Origin: Hyphomicrobiales bacterium
GTDB lineage: Bacteria > Pseudomonadota > Alphaproteobacteria > Rhizobiales > Xanthobacteraceae
Reading direction: 5' to 3'
DNA length: 8,258 nucleotides
NCBI GenBank assembly: GCA_021730825.1
Contig: JAKFYO010000023.1
Span: forward strand, 1-8,258
Shown here: positions 5,704 through 8,258 of the stretch, piece after piece
Layout: the number at the start of each line of letters is the position of its first letter
Numbering within the stretch: the stretch's first letter is position 1
Notes under the pieces: model-generated
Told to the model about the DNA's origin: nothing
Seen by the model: the letters and a program-made list of their open reading frames with translations, nothing else
Database searches by the model: none
Translations under genes and position numbers: made by a program

Positions 5704-6504
5704 ATGAAGACATTTGAAGCCACCGCGAAGGCCGCCGAAATTCTAGACGCGCTCGACCATCAGAAGCGGCTTGCCGCGTTCTCCGGGATCGAGATGCCAC
5801 AGGCTTATGCTGTCGTCGCCGAGATGCGGCGCTTACGCACGGCGCGCGGCGAGAAGGTGCTCGGCCGCAAGATCGGCTTCACCAACCGCACGATCTGGGA
5901 CGAATACAAGGTGTTCGCGCCGATCTGGGGCTACTTGTACGACACGACGCTTTTCGATGCTTCCGCTCAGCGGAATATCGATCTTTCAAAATTCGCCGAG
6001 CCGCGGCTGGAGCCCGAGATTGCATTCCACTTCTCGCGCGCACCGCAGGCCGGCATGTCGCCCGCGCAAATTCTGGATTGCGTGGACTGGATTTCGCATG
6101 GCTTCGAGATCGTGCAGTCGCATTATCCGGGCTGGAAGTTCGCGGCGCCAGATACGGTCGCGAATAACGCACTGCACGGCGCATTCTTTCTTGGCCAGAA
6201 GATTTTCGTCGTGACCAGCCGCGCGGCATGGCTCGGCCCACTTACGAATTTCGAAATCTCGCTTTATCGAAACGGTAAGTTTGCCGATAAAGGCCACGCG
6301 CGCAATGTGCTAGACGGGCCCTTGTTTGCGATCAAGCACCTGCTGGATTTGCTGAAAGACGATCCGCATAACCCGCCTGTCGCGGCGGGCGAGATCATCA
6401 CCACGGGGACGGTAACGAAGGCGTGGCCTGTTGCGGGCGGAGAGACATGGCACACGGAAGTGCATGGGTTGAGACTGCCGGGGATTCAGATTGCGTTTCG
6501 CTAG
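5704..6504 (+). CDS. 2-keto-4-pentenoate hydratase family protein
   Basis: The 266-residue product has the length and pattern of the MhpD branch of the fumarylacetoacetate-hydrolase superfamily. These enzymes add water to 2-hydroxy-dienoates in meta-cleavage pathways, or in sister groups act as 2-oxo-hept-3-ene-1,7-dioate hydratase or 4-oxalocrotonate decarboxylase. Visible features are G-R-K-I-G-F-T-N (54-61) and the metal-binding acidic residues Glu103 and Glu105 in L-E-P-E-I-A-F. A third ligand candidate is Glu135 in S-H-G-F-E-I-V, and A-L-H-G-A-F-F-L-G lies near 175. The expected divalent-metal site therefore looks intact. No aldolase or ring-cleavage gene accompanies it, so the substrate is open. 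The start is the first ATG in frame; only a distant AAGG precedes it, and Met31 is a weaker alternative because family members usually have the N-terminal helix. The stop codon shares the palindrome CTAG with the convergent acetyltransferase gene. Confidence 0.88.
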   Translation: MKTFEATAKAAEILDALDHQKRLAAFSGIEMPQAYAVVAEMRRLRTARGEKVLGRKIGFTNRTIWDEYKVFAPIWGYLYDTTLFDASAQRNIDLSKFAEPRLEPEIAFHFSRAPQAGMSPAQILDCVDWISHGFEIVQSHYPGWKFAAPDTVANNALHGAFFLGQKIFVVTSRAAWLGPLTNFEISLYRNGKFADKGHARNVLDGPLFAIKHLLDLLKDDPHNPPVAAGEIITTGTVTKAWPVAGGETWHTEVHGLRLPGIQIAFR

Positions 6505-7073
6505 AAGTCTTTGACGAGCAGCAAACCCGCCTCGTTCTCCGTATTCCAATCTTCGATCACCATCTTGCGTAATGCGCGCCGCGTGTAGCCTTGACGTAAA
6601 TAAAGCCGCTGCGCCCCGAAATTCTTGTCGGCAACGATCAAACTCATCCCGCGCTTGCCTGCCTTGCGGCCGGTATCTTCCGCAAGTTCGATCAACTTCA
6701 CGCCTAATCCACGATTGCGAAACTTCGGCTGCACCGCCAGCACATTGATGTACCAGGTCGAGGGCGCGAGATTTTCGAGTTCCTGAAACGGAACGAACAT
6801 CGGAGGCATGTCAGGCGAAACCGGCTGCGGCACATCCGGAATTTCGTAGCCGATCAGGCATCCGGCGCATTCGCCATCCTGCTCGATCACGGTCGCGTTG
6901 CGATAGGAGAAAGCGCCTTCTTCCCGCGACGCGCGGGCACGGCCCACATTCCAGGGGTCTTCGCCGTCTCTCGCGAGCTTGGTCCAGAGATAAAGCGGCA
7001 TGCCCTCGCCTGCGTAGTTCACCAGTTCAGCGAGCGCCGGAGCGTCGGCTTTGGTTGCAGGACGAAAGGTCAT
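6501..7073 (-). CDS. GNAT-family N-acetyltransferase
   Basis: This 190-residue protein carries the acetyl-CoA-binding signature of GNAT enzymes. Strand 4 (W-Y-I-N-V-L-A-V, 107-114) leads into the pyrophosphate loop R119-N-R-G-L-G124, followed by the helix K-L-I-E-L-A-E. Further on, the A-Q-R-L-Y-L-R-Q-G-Y segment (154-163) is the usual motif B. The N-terminus, F-R-P-A-T-K-A-D-A-P-A-L, is also typical. A less conserved insertion rich in Pro and acidic residues (78-105) precedes strand 4 and may shape the acceptor pocket. The acceptor is unknown; it could be a small molecule or a protein N-terminus or lysine. The start codon overlaps the stop of the upstream reductase as ATGA, so translation is likely coupled and the two are co-expressed. 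The alternative of a separate promoter inside the reductase gene is not supported by anything visible. Confidence 0.9.
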   Translation of the reverse strand: MTFRPATKADAPALAELVNYAGEGMPLYLWTKLARDGEDPWNVGRARASREEGAFSYRNATVIEQDGECAGCLIGYEIPDVPQPVSPDMPPMFVPFQELENLAPSTWYINVLAVQPKFRNRGLGVKLIELAEDTGRKAGKRGMSLIVADKNFGAQRLYLRQGYTRRALRKMVIEDWNTENEAGLLLVKDF

Positions 7074-8077
7074 TTTCCGATCATCGCTTTGATTTCTTCG
7101 CTCGACAGAAACTTCCCGGTCTTTTCAATTTGCTTGATCGCTTCGACAATCGCGCGATTGATCGGCGTGGGAAAATTTATTTTCTCGCCGAGCCGCACAA
7201 ACTCGCCATTCAGGTAATCGATCTCGGTCGGTTGTTTGCGCAGCAAACTTTGCAGCGTCGAGGTCATAAGCCAGGCCTGATCCTGCCGTCCGAGGTTTTT
7301 GCGCAAGATCATTTTTCCGACGAAAGACGGTAACGAGAGCACGCGCGAAAACAGCTTCATCGGCGCGCCAGGCATATTGATAAGCTGGATACCCGCTGCA
7401 CGAAGCACGCTGAAAGACTCTTTCAGTTGCGCGACAGCAAGCTTTGAAATTATTGGATCGCGCACGCACTCGTTAAGCGGCTTGTTGGTCAGCGCCTGAA
7501 CGCTGTTCGTCAACGCGTTGATGACGAGCTTCGACCACATCGCGCTCTCGATCTGGTCGGTGACATGGACCGGCGCAACCAGCTCAAAGAGGCGCTTCAA
7601 TACAGGCAGCGCATGGCGTTTCTCGGCGTGCGTTGCGCCGAGCATCGTTTCAGCCGCGCGGTTATAGCGGACGGTGCCGGGTTCAAGCGTGGAAGAATTC
7701 AGAAGGAGCGTCGCAGTAATCGGCTCGACGCCACGCTCCGACAGCACGATCTCGCGGGCACGCACGCCGTTCTGTGTCGTCACGACAGTTGCGGTGCCGA
7801 GCGCAATTTTTTGTGCACGCACGGCCTCTGCCAGATCCTGTGTCTTCATCGTGAAGACCGCGTAGTCGGTGCCAGGCGGAATCTCCGCCGCAACCTTAGG
7901 CGTGACATGAAACTCACCGGCAAGCCCGCTCGCACGCAATCCCGATGCACGTAGCGCCTCGACGCGCGACGGGCGCACGACCATGGTCACGTCTTCCCCT
8001 GCCCGCGTCCACAATGCGCCGAGGAGGTTGCCGATCGCGCCTGCGCCGACCACGGCGATTTTGATATTGAGTGGCAT
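7070..8077 (-). CDS. Ketopantoate reductase (PanE/ApbA) family oxidoreductase
   Basis: The 335-residue protein has an N-terminal Rossmann fold with G11-A-G-A-I-G16 for NAD(P)H. A T-Q-N-G motif (101-104) follows, and then the C-terminal helical domain of the 2-dehydropantoate 2-reductase family. The catalytic lysine is Lys183 in M-W-S-K-L-V-I-N-A, and Glu285 in P-T-E-I-D-Y-L-N-G corresponds to the conserved glutamate near the carbonyl of the substrate. Family members reduce 2-dehydropantoate to pantoate for coenzyme A synthesis. Many paralogues in soil bacteria act on other 2-keto acids, and this one is about 30 residues longer than E. coli PanE, so the panE symbol is withheld. The N-terminal M-P-L-N-I-K-I-A-V-V start is normal for the family. 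No Shine-Dalgarno is seen before it. It is the first gene of an overlapping pair with the acetyltransferase. Confidence 0.9.
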   Translation of the reverse strand: MPLNIKIAVVGAGAIGNLLGALWTRAGEDVTMVVRPSRVEALRASGLRASGLAGEFHVTPKVAAEIPPGTDYAVFTMKTQDLAEAVRAQKIALGTATVVTTQNGVRAREIVLSERGVEPITATLLLNSSTLEPGTVRYNRAAETMLGATHAEKRHALPVLKRLFELVAPVHVTDQIESAMWSKLVINALTNSVQALTNKPLNECVRDPIISKLAVAQLKESFSVLRAAGIQLINMPGAPMKLFSRVLSLPSFVGKMILRKNLGRQDQAWLMTSTLQSLLRKQPTEIDYLNGEFVRLGEKINFPTPINRAIVEAIKQIEKTGKFLSSEEIKAMIGK

Positions 8078-8080
8078 GGC

Positions 8081-8156
8081 TAAAAATACAAAGCGCCGCG
8101 GAGAATCCGCGACCTACATCCGCGCGCGTAAATACAAGAACGGAGCGCGCGGCGCT
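8081..8156 (-). terminator. Probable terminator of the right-edge gene, with nested hairpins
   Basis: AGCGCCGCG (8092-8100) pairs exactly with CGCGGCGCT (8148-8156) across a long loop. Inside it CCGCGCGC and GCGCGCGG can form an 8-bp stem. A competing small hairpin, CGCGGA-GAA-TCCGCG, occupies 8097-8111. On the minus strand the outer stem is followed by TTGTATTTTT, a good T-rich run, which supports termination of the gene ending at 8155. The stem uses bases of that gene's stop codon, and the T run lies within 4-15 bases of the reductase start codon. Confidence 0.6.
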
Positions 8157-8258
8157 ATTGCCAGAAGAACAGGCTGCGCGTCTGCTTTTGCGGAACCGCT
8201 TCGGCCGCCTTCGCGGGCTGCGGTTGCGGGCAGACGCGATCGGTTTGGTCCTTCACCG
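8155..8258 (-). CDS. C-terminal fragment of an unidentified protein (partial at the 5' end)
   Basis: On the minus strand one frame is open from the right edge to a TAG at 8157-8155, giving 33 residues that end in R-S-L-F-F-W-Q. The visible part starts V-K-D-Q-T-D-R-V-C-P and is rich in Pro, Gln and Ala, as in flexible C-terminal tails of exported or membrane-associated proteins; one cysteine is present. No family can be named from this stretch. The terminator-like structure directly after the stop codon supports a real gene end here. The rest of the gene lies beyond the window. Confidence 0.5.
   Translation of the reverse strand, partial: VKDQTDRVCPQPQPAKAAEAVPQKQTRSLFFWQ

Noticed and set aside
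1..8258. Mobile elements, CRISPR arrays, tRNA or phage-defence genes
   Set aside because: I found no terminal inverted repeats with a transposase, no regularly spaced repeats, no tRNA-like cloverleaf and no nuclease or toxin-antitoxin motifs on either strand.

Overview
The window is GC-rich (about 60% by eye) bacterial chromosomal DNA. Protein style points to Alphaproteobacteria, most likely Hyphomicrobiales near Bradyrhizobium and relatives. The main pointers are the aldehyde dehydrogenase of the K-G-P-E-E-T-P type, the 2-keto-4-pentenoate hydratase-type enzyme, and a kinase tail resembling those of rhizobial caspase-like proteins. This assignment is inference from family resemblance. Coding density is very high, no gene-free stretch exceeds about 125 bases, and I see no tRNA, rRNA, CRISPR array, insertion sequence or prophage gene.

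Left part (1-4084). A plus-strand fragment at 1-164 looks like the C-terminus of an ABC-transporter ATPase. It ends exactly where a minus-strand gene ends. Three minus-strand genes follow, in transcription order: a small secreted protein with two cysteines (4084-3710), a membrane-anchored Ser/Thr kinase (3622-2078), and a second membrane-anchored kinase (1955-165). The two kinases have very similar cytoplasmic catalytic domains (roughly 70% or more identical where I aligned them). Their extracytoplasmic domains, behind a single membrane span, are unrelated. Both lack the usual catalytic-loop lysine (HRDIAPDN) and both carry K-Q-F-Y-S-P-P-E-Q in the activation segment. This duplicated kinase pair with a secreted neighbour is the most interesting part of the window: it looks like a signalling cassette with one catalytic module and two different sensors.

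Middle part (4085-6504). A perfect 13-bp hairpin separates the secreted-protein gene from a minus-strand NAD(P)-dependent aldehyde dehydrogenase of the succinate-semialdehyde dehydrogenase type. A 95-bp divergent intergenic region follows, then a plus-strand 2-keto-4-pentenoate hydratase-family enzyme. The two enzymes could share a role in a catabolic route for aromatic or dicarboxylic compounds, but no other pathway gene is present.

Right part (6501-8258). The hydratase converges on a minus-strand GNAT acetyltransferase with which it shares the four bases CTAG, each stop codon lying inside that palindrome. The acetyltransferase is coupled by an ATGA overlap to an upstream ketopantoate reductase-family gene (8077-7070). 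A terminator-like structured region (8081-8156) separates this operon from the last 33 codons of another minus-strand gene that enters from the right edge.
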